From: Opitutia bacterium
GTDB taxonomy: Bacteria; Verrucomicrobiota; Verrucomicrobiia; Opitutales; Opitutaceae
Reading direction: 5' to 3'
Length of the DNA stretch: 63,494 bases
Assembly: GCA_947472765.1 (NCBI GenBank)
Contig: CANJCM010000018.1
Coordinates: forward strand, 1 to 63,494
Within the stretch, counting starts at the first letter, position 1; each line of letters starts with the position of its first letter. Both the position numbers and the translations under genes were made by a program. This document shows, piece after piece, positions 51,876 through 59,788 of the stretch. The notes beneath the pieces were generated by a model. That model saw nothing but the letters and a program-made list of their open reading frames with translations, did not search any database and was not told where the DNA came from.

Positions 51876-52454
51876 TCACTCGGTGAGACGTTGCACCTGC
51901 CAGTATTCAAGCTCGACCGGGGTGAACCGGCCGAAAATGGAGACGGAAACCTTCAGCTTGCCGCGATCGGGATCGATTTCGTCGATGCGGCCGGTCAGCG
52001 AAGCGAAAGCGCCGTCGGTAATCTTCACCTCTTCCCCGACCGAGTACTGGACCTTCGGCACTTCCTTGCCGCTGGCCGCCTCGATCCGGGAGTAAATCTC
52101 GTCGATTTCAGTCTGCCGGAGCGCCGCGGGGCGTTCGCCGCCGACGAAGCCGATCACACCGGTCGTTTCCTTCACGAAATACCACGGCTTGTTGATGAGC
52201 TTGCCGTCATCACCGAAAAGTTTCGCCTGAATGAAAACGTAGCCCGGATACAGCTTGCGCACCTTCGTGCTCTTCTTGCCGCCCTTGACTTCGGAAACCA
52301 CTTCGGTCGGCAGCAGGATCTCGAAGATATGATCGTCGAGTTCCTCGGCCTTTTTGAATTTCTCGATGTAGTTCTTCACCTTGTTCTCCTGGCCGGAGAG
52401 CGTATGAAGCGCGAACCACTGCGCCCCAGCGGGCGCGGACGTTTGAGCAGGCAT
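51876..52454 (-). CDS. nusG: Transcription termination/antitermination factor NusG
   Basis: The 192-residue protein has the NGN domain (WFALHTLSGQENKVKNYIEK, and YPGYVFIQAKL) bound to polymerase and a C-terminal KOW domain (VGEEVKITDGAFASLTGRID then GRFTPVELEYWQVQRL). It couples transcription to translation and to Rho. ATG 52454 is used; the TTG two codons earlier is less likely. It follows secE by 15 bases. Confidence 0.97.
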   Translation of the reverse strand: MPAQTSAPAGAQWFALHTLSGQENKVKNYIEKFKKAEELDDHIFEILLPTEVVSEVKGGKKSTKVRKLYPGYVFIQAKLFGDDGKLINKPWYFVKETTGVIGFVGGERPAALRQTEIDEIYSRIEAASGKEVPKVQYSVGEEVKITDGAFASLTGRIDEIDPDRGKLKVSVSIFGRFTPVELEYWQVQRLTE

Positions 52455-52469
52455 GGTCAAGTGGTAGGG

Positions 52470-52673
52470 TTAGCTGACCCAGTCGGTGAACAACACCACG
52501 ACCTGAGTAAGCGAGAAGTCGCTGATCGACGTAAACAGGCCCATAATCGCCACGGCCACCACCACAATGACAGTGGAGTCGCGCAGCTCGCCCCAAGTGG
52601 GCCAGGCGCACTTCAGCAGCTCGTCCCAGGTTTCCCGGACGAAGACTCGGATGCTGCGGAATGGGTTATTCAT
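52470..52673 (-). CDS. secE: Protein translocase subunit SecE
   Basis: The 67-residue short form of SecE has the amphipathic helix FVRETWDELLKCAWPTWGEL, in which the WP and ELxK pattern is diagnostic, and one membrane helix (about 32-60, STVIVVVAVAIMGLFTSI). It clamps SecY. It lies 21 bases after tRNA-Trp; rpmG, often found in that gap, is missing. Confidence 0.95.
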   Translation of the reverse strand: MNNPFRSIRVFVRETWDELLKCAWPTWGELRDSTVIVVVAVAIMGLFTSISDFSLTQVVVLFTDWVS

Positions 52674-52693
52674 TGGGCAATTTGCGGGAGATT

Positions 52694-52769
52694 TGGCAGG
52701 CGCGGAGGGACTCGAACCCCCAACCGACGGTTTTGGAGACCGCTACTCTACCAATTGAGCTACACGCCT
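52694..52769 (-). tRNA. tRNA-Trp (CCA anticodon), CCA end encoded
   Basis: The minus strand folds into a full cloverleaf. The acceptor AGGCGTG pairs with CGCGCCT including one G-T pair, the D arm is GCTC...GAGT, the anticodon loop is TCTCCAAAA with anticodon CCA, and the T arm is GGGGG/TTCGAGT type. The 3' CCA is encoded (52694-52696). It lies between tuf and secE, a common location. Confidence 0.96.
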
Positions 52770-52792
52770 ACAGTGTTTCTTTAGACGACGCA

Positions 52793-52819
52793 GCCGAGGC
52801 CCCAAAAAGAGGCCTCGGC
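52793..52819. other. Stem-loop between tuf and tRNA-Trp
   Basis: GCCGAGGCC (52793-52801) and GGCCTCGGC (52811-52819) form a perfect 9-bp stem with a 9-base loop. No T-run follows on the minus strand, so it may mark RNA processing between the tuf message and the tRNA rather than termination. Confidence 0.6.
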
Positions 52820-52845
52820 GAGTCGCGTTAAGCGATCGAGAGAGG

Positions 52846-54036
52846 TTATTCGGTGATCTCCGAGATACGACCGGCACCGATGGTGCGGCCGCCTTCGCGG
52901 ATGGCGAACTTCTGGGTCTTTTCCATCGCGATCGGCACGATCAGCTCGATGTCCACGGCGATGTTGTCGCCCGGCATGATCATCTCAACGCCCTTGGGCA
53001 GATTGACGACGCCAGTCACATCGGTCGTGCGGAAGTAGAACTGCGGGCGATAGCCGTTGAAGAAGGGCGTATGACGGCCACCTTCGTCCTTGGAGAGGAC
53101 GTAGATTTCGGCCTTGGCCTTCTTGTGCGGCGTGATCGACTTCGGAGCGGCGAGAACCTGACCGCGCTCGATACCTTCCTTGTCGATACCACGGAGGAGA
53201 ATGCCGACGTTGTCACCCGCCTGGCCGCTATCGAGCAGCTTGCGGAACATTTCGATGCCCGTGACGACCGAAGTAACGGTGTCCTTGAGGCCGACGATCT
53301 CGATGGTGTCGTTGATCTTGACGATACCGCGCTCGATACGACCGGTGGCAACGGTGCCGCGGCCAGTGATCGAGAAGACGTCCTCGACGGACATCAGGAA
53401 AGGCTTGTCCATCTCGCGAACGGGCTCGGCAATCTCGTTGTCGATGGCGTCCATCAGCTCGCCGATGGCCTTTTCGCCTTCCGGCTTGCCCTCGAGGGCG
53501 GCCGTCGCGGAACCGCGGACGATCTTGGCGTTCTTGCCGTCGAATTGGTACTTCGAAAGCAAGTCACGAATTTCCTCTTCAACGAGCTCGAGCAGCTCGG
53601 GGTCTTCGATGAGGTCGACCTTGTTCAGGAAAACGACGATCTTCGGCACGCCGACCTGACGGGCGAGCAGCACGTGCTCCTTGGTCTGCGGCATCGGGCC
53701 GTCAGCAGCGGAGACGACGAGAATGGCGCCGTCCATCTGAGCCGCACCCGTGATCATGTTCTTCACGAAGTCAGCGTGGCCGGGGCAATCGACGTGAGCG
53801 TAGTGACGCTTCGCCGTCTCGTATTCGACGTGGGCCACCGCGATCGTAACCGTCTTGGTGGCGTCGCGCACGGTACCGCCCTTGGCGATATCGGAATAGG
53901 CCTTCACTTCGGCGAGGCCTTTGCGGGCCTGCACCGCGAGAATTGCTGCGGTCGTGGTCGTCTTACCGTGGTCAATGTGGCCAATCGTACCAACGTTGAC
54001 GTGCGGTTTCTTGCGTTCGAATGAGGCTTTAGCCAT
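52846..54036 (-). CDS. tuf: Elongation factor Tu
   Basis: The 396-residue GTPase brings aminoacyl-tRNA to the ribosome. [46 protein letters not shown] and the C-terminal [16 protein letters not shown] stretch are complete. It lies between tRNA-Thr and tRNA-Trp. It is the only tuf in the window. No Shine-Dalgarno site is seen within 15 bases of the ATG. Confidence 0.98.
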   Translation of the reverse strand: MAKASFERKKPHVNVGTIGHIDHGKTTTTAAILAVQARKGLAEVKAYSDIAKGGTVRDATKTVTIAVAHVEYETAKRHYAHVDCPGHADFVKNMITGAAQMDGAILVVSAADGPMPQTKEHVLLARQVGVPKIVVFLNKVDLIEDPELLELVEEEIRDLLSKYQFDGKNAKIVRGSATAALEGKPEGEKAIGELMDAIDNEIAEPVREMDKPFLMSVEDVFSITGRGTVATGRIERGIVKINDTIEIVGLKDTVTSVVTGIEMFRKLLDSGQAGDNVGILLRGIDKEGIERGQVLAAPKSITPHKKAKAEIYVLSKDEGGRHTPFFNGYRPQFYFRTTDVTGVVNLPKGVEMIMPGDNIAVDIELIVPIAMEKTQKFAIREGGRTIGAGRISEITE

Positions 54037-54118
54037 GGGAGACGGATGTTTGGGTGATGATGAAAAGTGACCTCTAGTTTAACGTCGTAGAAGCCTGAGC
54101 CGACGTGCTTTCTGACCC

Positions 54119-54194
54119 TGGAGCCCAGAAACGGATTCGAACCGTCGACCTCCCCCTTACCAAGGGGGTGCTCTACCAACTGAGCTATCTGGGC
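54119..54194 (-). tRNA. tRNA-Thr (GGT anticodon), CCA end encoded
   Basis: The minus strand folds into a cloverleaf with acceptor GCCCAGA/TCTGGGC, D arm GCTCAGTTGGTAGAGC, anticodon stem CCCCC/GGGGG around TTGGTAA (anticodon GGT), and T arm with GGTTCGAATCC. CCA is encoded at 54119-54121. It is the first gene of the long minus-strand series and lies 82 bases before tuf. Confidence 0.97.
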
Positions 54195-54288
54195 AGAGTA
54201 AGACAGTGCCAAAAAACGAAAAGAGCCGGTGAACGTGCAACCCGCAGTTTGCACCGTCAACAGCAAATTGGCCCGAATCTCTAATTTT

Positions 54289-55044
54289 CTATGGCGCTAT
54301 CACCACGCGGTAGAATCCCGGCGCGAGACGGTCACCAAGTCGGAAGGTCTGTGCAAGATACTTTCGGAAGTAAATATTCACCTCTTCAACCCGCGAATCC
54401 GCCGTGATCACGAGTGGGCCGACCAGTCCCGCCCGATCAATCGCTACCATAAACTCCAACGGCTGCCAGACCTTCGTGGTCGGCGGAGCGGCCGACGCGG
54501 GCACCGGGGCACGCAGCACCGTCTGCCCGCTCGACTCAGCCACGACCTCAATGAAGCCACCACGGGGATTACCAGGGGTGGCAGCGACCTCAGCCCGGCC
54601 AAATCCGATCAGCAGTTCTCCCGGCGCCGCGGCGGCGAGGGTATCTTCCGGGCGGGCTGCTCCCGGAACCTTGCCGTTGAGCGTCACGATCGGAGGCAAT
54701 TCGGCGGTCAAATTGAGCCCTCCCTCCCCGATGCTTAACTTTGGGGGATCGTTGTCGAGGAACGTCTTGCCGGGCTCCCTGCGCGGGAGTTCTGACGGGG
54801 CCGAATTGCGCTCCGTGGGAAGAAAAAGCGGGGTCGTGTCGCGCATCACGGCCTGCTCATGGAGTACGGAATTCGCTGCATCGGGCTGCAGCAGGACAAC
54901 CTCCGCCCGGCGTTCGCCAGCGACCGAAAAGGGCACGACCGGGAGCGGTGCGCGAAACAGGAAAAGCGCCAGCGCAAAGACGCTGGCAGCGCCCGCGGCA
55001 GCCGCGGCCCAACGTTCCTTTCCGCCTGTCCGCGAGGCGTTCAC
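54289..55044 (-). CDS. TonB-like envelope protein
   Basis: The 251-residue protein has a cytosolic basic start, one membrane helix (about 12-31, AAAAAGAASVFALALFLFRA), a long periplasmic linker and a C-terminal domain of about 95 residues. The latter (WQPLEFMVAIDRAG, then RLAPGFYRVVIAP) recalls the strand pattern of TonB C-terminal domains, but the usual YP and SSG motifs are not clear. The GTG start at 55044 directly follows the TAA of the ExbD-like gene. Position and topology support a TonB/TolA-like partner of the ExbB/ExbD pair. A TPR protein gene begins the same unit. Confidence 0.68.
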   Translation of the reverse strand: MNASRTGGKERWAAAAAGAASVFALALFLFRAPLPVVPFSVAGERRAEVVLLQPDAANSVLHEQAVMRDTTPLFLPTERNSAPSELPRREPGKTFLDNDPPKLSIGEGGLNLTAELPPIVTLNGKVPGAARPEDTLAAAAPGELLIGFGRAEVAATPGNPRGGFIEVVAESSGQTVLRAPVPASAAPPTTKVWQPLEFMVAIDRAGLVGPLVITADSRVEEVNIYFRKYLAQTFRLGDRLAPGFYRVVIAP

Positions 55045-55494
55045 TTAGCGCTTTCGGCCCGGCCGGTTCGCTTCTGGTTCGACCGCGGCCGACAACACCC
55101 GCTTGAAGCCGGCCGCTGAGGCCGCATTGGCGATGTCGGCCAGCAGCGAAACGCGCACCTCGCGGCTGGCCCGCACGATCAGTACGGGCTCCCGGGTCCT
55201 GGCCGCCTCCTGCCGCAACCAGTCGGCCAATTGATCAAGGGTGCGCAGGCCATCGGCGAAAATCTGACCGGAGTCGGTCACGCTCACCACGCTGGTCGGG
55301 GCCACCGCGGACGCCGTCGCCCCACTCGCCTGCGGCAGCCGGAACTCCAGCGCCATGCCCGGTGCGAGCACAAACGGGGAACCGAAGACCGCAAAGTACA
55401 GCCCCAGCAGCCCCGCGTTGACATAAAAGAGCCAGTCGAAGTTGCGCGGTTCCGGGCGGAGCCGAGACGCGAGATCCAGCGGGCGCGTAATCAT
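55045..55494 (-). CDS. ExbD/TolR-like protein lacking the membrane aspartate
   Basis: The 149-residue protein has the ExbD layout: a short cytosolic start, one membrane helix (about 21-45) and a periplasmic domain (SVTDSGQIFADG, PVLIVRASREVRVSLLADI, AGFKRVLSAAVE) that aligns over its length. In ExbD and TolR the helix holds an essential Asp (PF-I-D); here the aligned residue is Asn26 (FYVNAGLLGLYF). The distance to the next conserved Pro (15 positions) fixes the alignment. Asp20, six residues earlier, is the only nearby acid. It overlaps the ExbB-like gene by 4 bases. Confidence 0.85.
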   Translation of the reverse strand: MITRPLDLASRLRPEPRNFDWLFYVNAGLLGLYFAVFGSPFVLAPGMALEFRLPQASGATASAVAPTSVVSVTDSGQIFADGLRTLDQLADWLRQEAARTREPVLIVRASREVRVSLLADIANAASAAGFKRVLSAAVEPEANRPGRKR

Positions 55495-56165
55495 TTTCTC
55501 GTCGCCAGCAGCCCCACCGGAACGTCAGCCGCCGGCTTCTCGGCGCGATACTCGGTCAGCAGGAACTTCATGATTTCGTTACCCGACCATTCCACGTCCC
55601 GAACAATCGATCGCACCCGACCGTTCAGGAAGTGGTGCGCGAGGTGCGCGGGAATCGCCAGCATCAGGCTCGCCGCCGCTGCCAGCAGCGCGTGCCACAT
55701 CCCGCCCGACAACGCGTCGGCCATGGCATATGGGCCGCCCTGTTCAAAGGCTCGAAAGGTCGAAATCATCCCGAGCACGGTGCCGAGGATACCAACCAGC
55801 GGCGCCACCTGCGCGATGGCGGCAATGGATCCCAGGCGTCGTTCCAGCGCCGGCAACTCCACAATCGCCGCTTCCTGCACGTGAAAGCGCATCACCTCCG
55901 GGGGCTCCTCGGCATGCAGCAGCGCCGCCTTCACCACGGCCGCCACCGGGCCGGGCGTCTCTTCGCACACCGTCAACGCCTCAATCAGCCGGCGTTTGGC
56001 CAGGATGTTCTTCACGCCATCGACAAACGCCTTCGCGCGAATCTGGCCGCGATGCAGGAAGAGCGTGCGCTCGATGAAGAGCATGACCCCCACCATGCCC
56101 AGCGCGAGCAGCACCCAAAGGATGGCGCCTCCCTTTGCAAAGACACTGGAATCGAACCCGGGCAT
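55491..56165 (-). CDS. ExbB/TolQ-like protein lacking the second channel threonine
   Basis: The 224-residue protein has three membrane helices, at about 12-32, 115-138 and 156-178, as in ExbB/TolQ. The family core is clear (APLVGILGTVLGMISTF and ALLAAAASLMLAIPAH). The first channel Thr is kept (Thr129 in LGTV), but the second, normally in ALLATA, is Ala163. Start ATG 56165 gives MPGFDSSVFAKGG. The gene is the second of a four-gene unit and 104 bases after the TPR gene. Confidence 0.88.
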   Translation of the reverse strand: MPGFDSSVFAKGGAILWVLLALGMVGVMLFIERTLFLHRGQIRAKAFVDGVKNILAKRRLIEALTVCEETPGPVAAVVKAALLHAEEPPEVMRFHVQEAAIVELPALERRLGSIAAIAQVAPLVGILGTVLGMISTFRAFEQGGPYAMADALSGGMWHALLAAAASLMLAIPAHLAHHFLNGRVRSIVRDVEWSGNEIMKFLLTEYRAEKPAADVPVGLLATRK

Positions 56166-56269
56166 GGTGAAAAAAGAGCAACCGGTTCGGCGGGCTCGTC
56201 AAGGAGCCGCCGGCCTGCCGCGTGTGAAATAGATTAGGTGGGAATCTCGGGCCAAAATCTATCGCGAAA

Positions 56270-58948
56270 TCACAGCTTCGCCGTTGGCTGGCCCAACCGC
56301 TCGAGATTGGCCTTCGCCACTGCCTCGAAGTGCCCGAGCTTCCGATCGAGCAGCAACCGGTAGACGGTGCGGGCTTCGTCGATGCGCTGCTGCTTTTCGA
56401 GCAGTTCGCCAAGACTGAGCAGGGTGCTCGCCAGCCAGAACGGGCGCTTCGCTCCGGGCTCGATGCCCTTTTGATCGTCCACGAGGAAGGCGTTCACGAC
56501 GTCCCACCACACGCCCATCGCGCGCTCCGGCTGGCCCCGCCATTCCAGCAGCAGCCCGAGGTTGTAACCGGCTTCCACCCGCACGTCCGGCGGCGCATCC
56601 ACCCGATCCCGCAGCTCCTCGAACTTCAACCGCGCGATTTCCGCGTGCGCCGGATCGGTGAGCCGCTGGGCGTGGTGCGTCTGCGCCAGCCGCAACTGGG
56701 CCAGGACGACGTCCGGCCGGCGCGGATACCGATTGACGAGATCCTCGTAAGCCCGCTGGGCACGCGGGAAATCGTTCAGCAGCCGGAACAGATCCCCCTG
56801 CTTCAGCCGCGCGGCGAAAATCAGGTCCGGCTGGTCCGCCGCCGCGGCACTGTTCACCAGCTGCTCGATCCGCCGGTTCGCCTCCTCGTAATTTTTTTCG
56901 CCCCTCAGGCGCTCCGAAAGCAGCGCGAGCTGGAAGAGGGCATACGGAACGTAGACGCTTTTCTCGTACGCCGGGTTGTCCGTCAGCCTAGCCAGTTGCT
57001 GCTGCGCCTTCGCAATTTGATCCTGATCACCATAGTAGCCGGCCAGCACGAGGTAGGAATAAATCGCCGCGTCCGTATTCGGGAATTCCCCACGCAGCTT
57101 GTTGAAACTCTCCAGCGCCGCTTCCTCCCGGCCGGCCGCCAGCTCCGCCCGGCCGCGCAGCAGGATCAGGTCGCTACTGATCTCTTTCTTCAACGCCTCG
57201 TCCACCGTCAGCGGCGACTGGACCATCGTCGCGACCAACCCGAGCGTCTGGTCATAGGCCCCGGCTTCGAACGACAGCCGCGCCTGCAGCCACGCCATCC
57301 GCGCCTTCAACTCCGGTTGAATCGCGCCAATCGCCGCCGACTCGGCGCTCGCGCCCCCCGTCGCATTGCCCAGGAGGCGAGTCACGCGATCGTAGGCCTC
57401 CGCGGTCGCACCCTGCCGGCGCAACGCGCGCGCCAGATGCCACTCCGCCTGCCACCGGTTCTCGACGTCGAAGGCCGGGTCGGCGGAGAGCTGATCCAAA
57501 ATCGACGCCGCCTGCCCCGAGCCGGAATTAATCTCCGCCACGACCCGCTGGAACATCAGTTCGCCCAACTGCTTTGATTCGATGCCGGCCGGCCGTTCCC
57601 GCAGGACCGCCGCATAGGCATCCGCCGCCGACCGGTAATCCTCGGCGCGAAACCACGCCTCGGCCTCGAGGATGCCGAGGTCCGCCCGGGCCCGGCCGAC
57701 CGTCCCCGGCAATTCCGCCCGCGCCCGCCGCGCATTATCCGCCACCGTCCGGTAACGTCGCTGCTCCCAGGCTGATTGCGTCAGGACCCCATAGGCATGC
57801 GCGCGCAGCGACGAACCGGGGAAATCCTTGAGCAGCAGATTCGCATCCCGCTCGGCCTGCACGTAGTCGCCTTCAGACAAGGCCAGCTGCGCCCGATAAA
57901 AGAGCAGACTTTCCCGGATCGAATGCGGCGGGGTCAGGCCGATGAGCCGGTTCAGCTCGGCGCGAAAATGCCCCCGCTCGGGTTCGGCCCGCGATGCCTC
58001 CGCGAGCAACTGCAATGCCTGCCGTTGCCGCTCGCGATCGTAACCGCTCGCCAGCAATTGCACGAGGGCGTTGCGGCCGGATCCGTTCCGGGTCCGATCG
58101 CCAATCAGGCCGAGGTCGAGCCGCAGCTTGTCCCACCACACGCGCTCCTGCCGCGGCAGGCCGATTAACTCCGCCTGAAGAAAATTCACGGCGTCGCGCT
58201 GCCGCCCAAGCAGGGAGAGGGCAATTGCGTGCGCCTCGGCGAACGAGTAACCAATCGGTGTGCCCTTCTGCCGCTCGTAGTTGTCGCGGCCGGCCTTCAG
58301 ATCCGCCTCCGTCTTCACGCCGGGGAGCTGCAACCGCACCTGTTCGGCGGCGAGTTGGAAACGGGCCTTGGCCAGATCAGTCGTCGCCGCCCCCTCGGCC
58401 ATTAAATAATAGCGGTTCGCCTCCGTCAGGTTACGCACCGCCGCCGTGTCCCAGAGCGCGCCCGCCAAAAACCAATACCAGGCGCGATCAGGCGGCGGCA
58501 GTTCCGCCTCCCTGAGGCCATCCCACGCCGCCTGCGCTGCGTCGCGCTTCTTCAGCTGCAGCGCCGCCAGGCCAGCCCGCAGCTGCCAGGTGGCACCCCT
58601 CGGTTCCGGCAGCGTGGCCAGCGCCTGCTCCGCCTCGTCGGCCCGACCGGCGTCCAACAGCGCCGTCGCCAAAGCCAGCGTCAGTCTTTCCCGATCGCCA
58701 CCCGGAGTTTCGAGCAACTGGCGGTACAAACCGGCGGCGATCGAGGAGAGTCCGAGATTCTGCGCCCGGATCGCCGCATCCAATGCCACGGCGTGCTGGC
58801 CGGCCGATTGCCCCGGGGCTTGAACAAAGGGAACTGGCGGATTGAGCGGCTCCGGCACCTGAGCGGACGCCGAGGCCCCGAGACCGACCACGACAAGGGC
58901 CAGCACCCGCCGAAAAATTTTCCTCCGTTCATTCACGCAGGCCCTCAT
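56270..58948 (-). CDS. Exported large TPR-repeat protein
   Basis: The 892-residue protein has a signal peptide (about residues 1-29, cleavage near ASAQ) and is otherwise helical. Many degenerate tetratricopeptide repeats show the W/L-G-Y-A/F-A-P pattern, for example FRLLNDFPRAQRAYEDLVNR and YNLGLLLEWRGQPERAM. Such proteins act as scaffolds in the periplasm, like CpoB/YbgF of the Tol system. ATG 58948 gives the signal peptide; the TTG upstream is unlikely. It opens the unit with the ExbB, ExbD and TonB-like genes, and is divergent from the LemA gene (113-base gap). Confidence 0.85.
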   Translation of the reverse strand: MRACVNERRKIFRRVLALVVVGLGASASAQVPEPLNPPVPFVQAPGQSAGQHAVALDAAIRAQNLGLSSIAAGLYRQLLETPGGDRERLTLALATALLDAGRADEAEQALATLPEPRGATWQLRAGLAALQLKKRDAAQAAWDGLREAELPPPDRAWYWFLAGALWDTAAVRNLTEANRYYLMAEGAATTDLAKARFQLAAEQVRLQLPGVKTEADLKAGRDNYERQKGTPIGYSFAEAHAIALSLLGRQRDAVNFLQAELIGLPRQERVWWDKLRLDLGLIGDRTRNGSGRNALVQLLASGYDRERQRQALQLLAEASRAEPERGHFRAELNRLIGLTPPHSIRESLLFYRAQLALSEGDYVQAERDANLLLKDFPGSSLRAHAYGVLTQSAWEQRRYRTVADNARRARAELPGTVGRARADLGILEAEAWFRAEDYRSAADAYAAVLRERPAGIESKQLGELMFQRVVAEINSGSGQAASILDQLSADPAFDVENRWQAEWHLARALRRQGATAEAYDRVTRLLGNATGGASAESAAIGAIQPELKARMAWLQARLSFEAGAYDQTLGLVATMVQSPLTVDEALKKEISSDLILLRGRAELAAGREEAALESFNKLRGEFPNTDAAIYSYLVLAGYYGDQDQIAKAQQQLARLTDNPAYEKSVYVPYALFQLALLSERLRGEKNYEEANRRIEQLVNSAAAADQPDLIFAARLKQGDLFRLLNDFPRAQRAYEDLVNRYPRRPDVVLAQLRLAQTHHAQRLTDPAHAEIARLKFEELRDRVDAPPDVRVEAGYNLGLLLEWRGQPERAMGVWWDVVNAFLVDDQKGIEPGAKRPFWLASTLLSLGELLEKQQRIDEARTVYRLLLDRKLGHFEAVAKANLERLGQPTAKL

Positions 58949-59061
58949 TTTGTTCGCCGGCGCCGCAACAATCAACCGCGTTGTATCAATTCCGACTCGC
59001 GCGCCACGGCAATCGACGACAGAAGGATTCGCGTTTTCGTTCCGACTTTTCCCTCCCCGCC

Positions 59062-59664
59062 ATGACCACTTCCCTTCTCGTGCTCGGCGCGCTCCTCATA
59101 GCCGCCATCGTTTTCGTCCTGTGGATTGTGGGCATCTACAACTCGCTCGTTGCCCTCCGCAACCGGTTCAAGAACGCCTTCTCCCAGATCGAGGTGCAAC
59201 TCAAGCGCCGCTACGATCTCATTCCCAATCTCGTCGAAACCGCGAAGGGGTATCTCAAACACGAGCGGGAGACACTCGAGGCCGTGATCAAGGCGCGTAA
59301 CATCGCCCTCGCCGCCTCGCAGTCGGTCGCCGCCAATCCGGCTGACGCCACCAGTATGAAGGGCCTCGTCGCCGCCGAAACCGGCCTGGCCGGCGCCCTC
59401 TCCCGGCTGATGGTCGTCGCCGAGCAGTATCCGGAACTCAAAGCCAACCAGAACATGCTCCAGCTCACCGAGGAGCTGACCTCGACTGAGAACAAAATCG
59501 CTTTCGCGCGGCAGGCTTACAACGACAGCGTCATGACCTACAACACCGCCCGCGAAATCTTCCCGGCGGTCGCCTTCGCCGGCGCGATGGGCTTTCAGCC
59601 CGCCGAGTTGTTTCGCATCGAGGACGCCGCGGAACGGACCGCCCCGAAGGTGAATTTCGGCTGA
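59062..59664 (+). CDS. LemA family membrane protein
   Basis: The 200-residue protein has an N-terminal membrane helix (about 5-27) and the LemA coiled domain with YNSLVALRNRFKNAFSQIEV, LKRRYDLIPNLVETAKGYLK and FARQAYNDSVMTYNTAREIF. ATG 59062 (MTTSLL) places the helix properly. It is 124 bases upstream of an M48 protease gene, an arrangement seen in many bacteria; the role in envelope maintenance is not settled. Confidence 0.93.
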   Translation: MTTSLLVLGALLIAAIVFVLWIVGIYNSLVALRNRFKNAFSQIEVQLKRRYDLIPNLVETAKGYLKHERETLEAVIKARNIALAASQSVAANPADATSMKGLVAAETGLAGALSRLMVVAEQYPELKANQNMLQLTEELTSTENKIAFARQAYNDSVMTYNTAREIFPAVAFAGAMGFQPAELFRIEDAAERTAPKVNFG

Positions 59665-59667
59665 GCG

Positions 59668-59785
59668 GATTTTCGATTTTGGATTCTCGCTTTTGGATTG
59701 GGGCGACCGCCCGTCCGTTGGCAGCGCATCCCGGCGACCGCGACCGCTGAGAATCGAAAAACCAGATTCGCAAATCGCAAATTCC
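59668..59785. repeat. GATTTT-type repeats between the LemA and M48 genes
   Basis: GATTTTCGATTTTGGATTCT (59669-59688) and TTTTGGATTG are followed by the complementary phase GAGAATCGAAAAACC and CAAATCGCAAATTCCCC near 59750-59787. The block fills the gap between the two plus-strand genes and ends two bases before the M48 start codon. Confidence 0.75.
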
Positions 59786-59788
59786 CCA

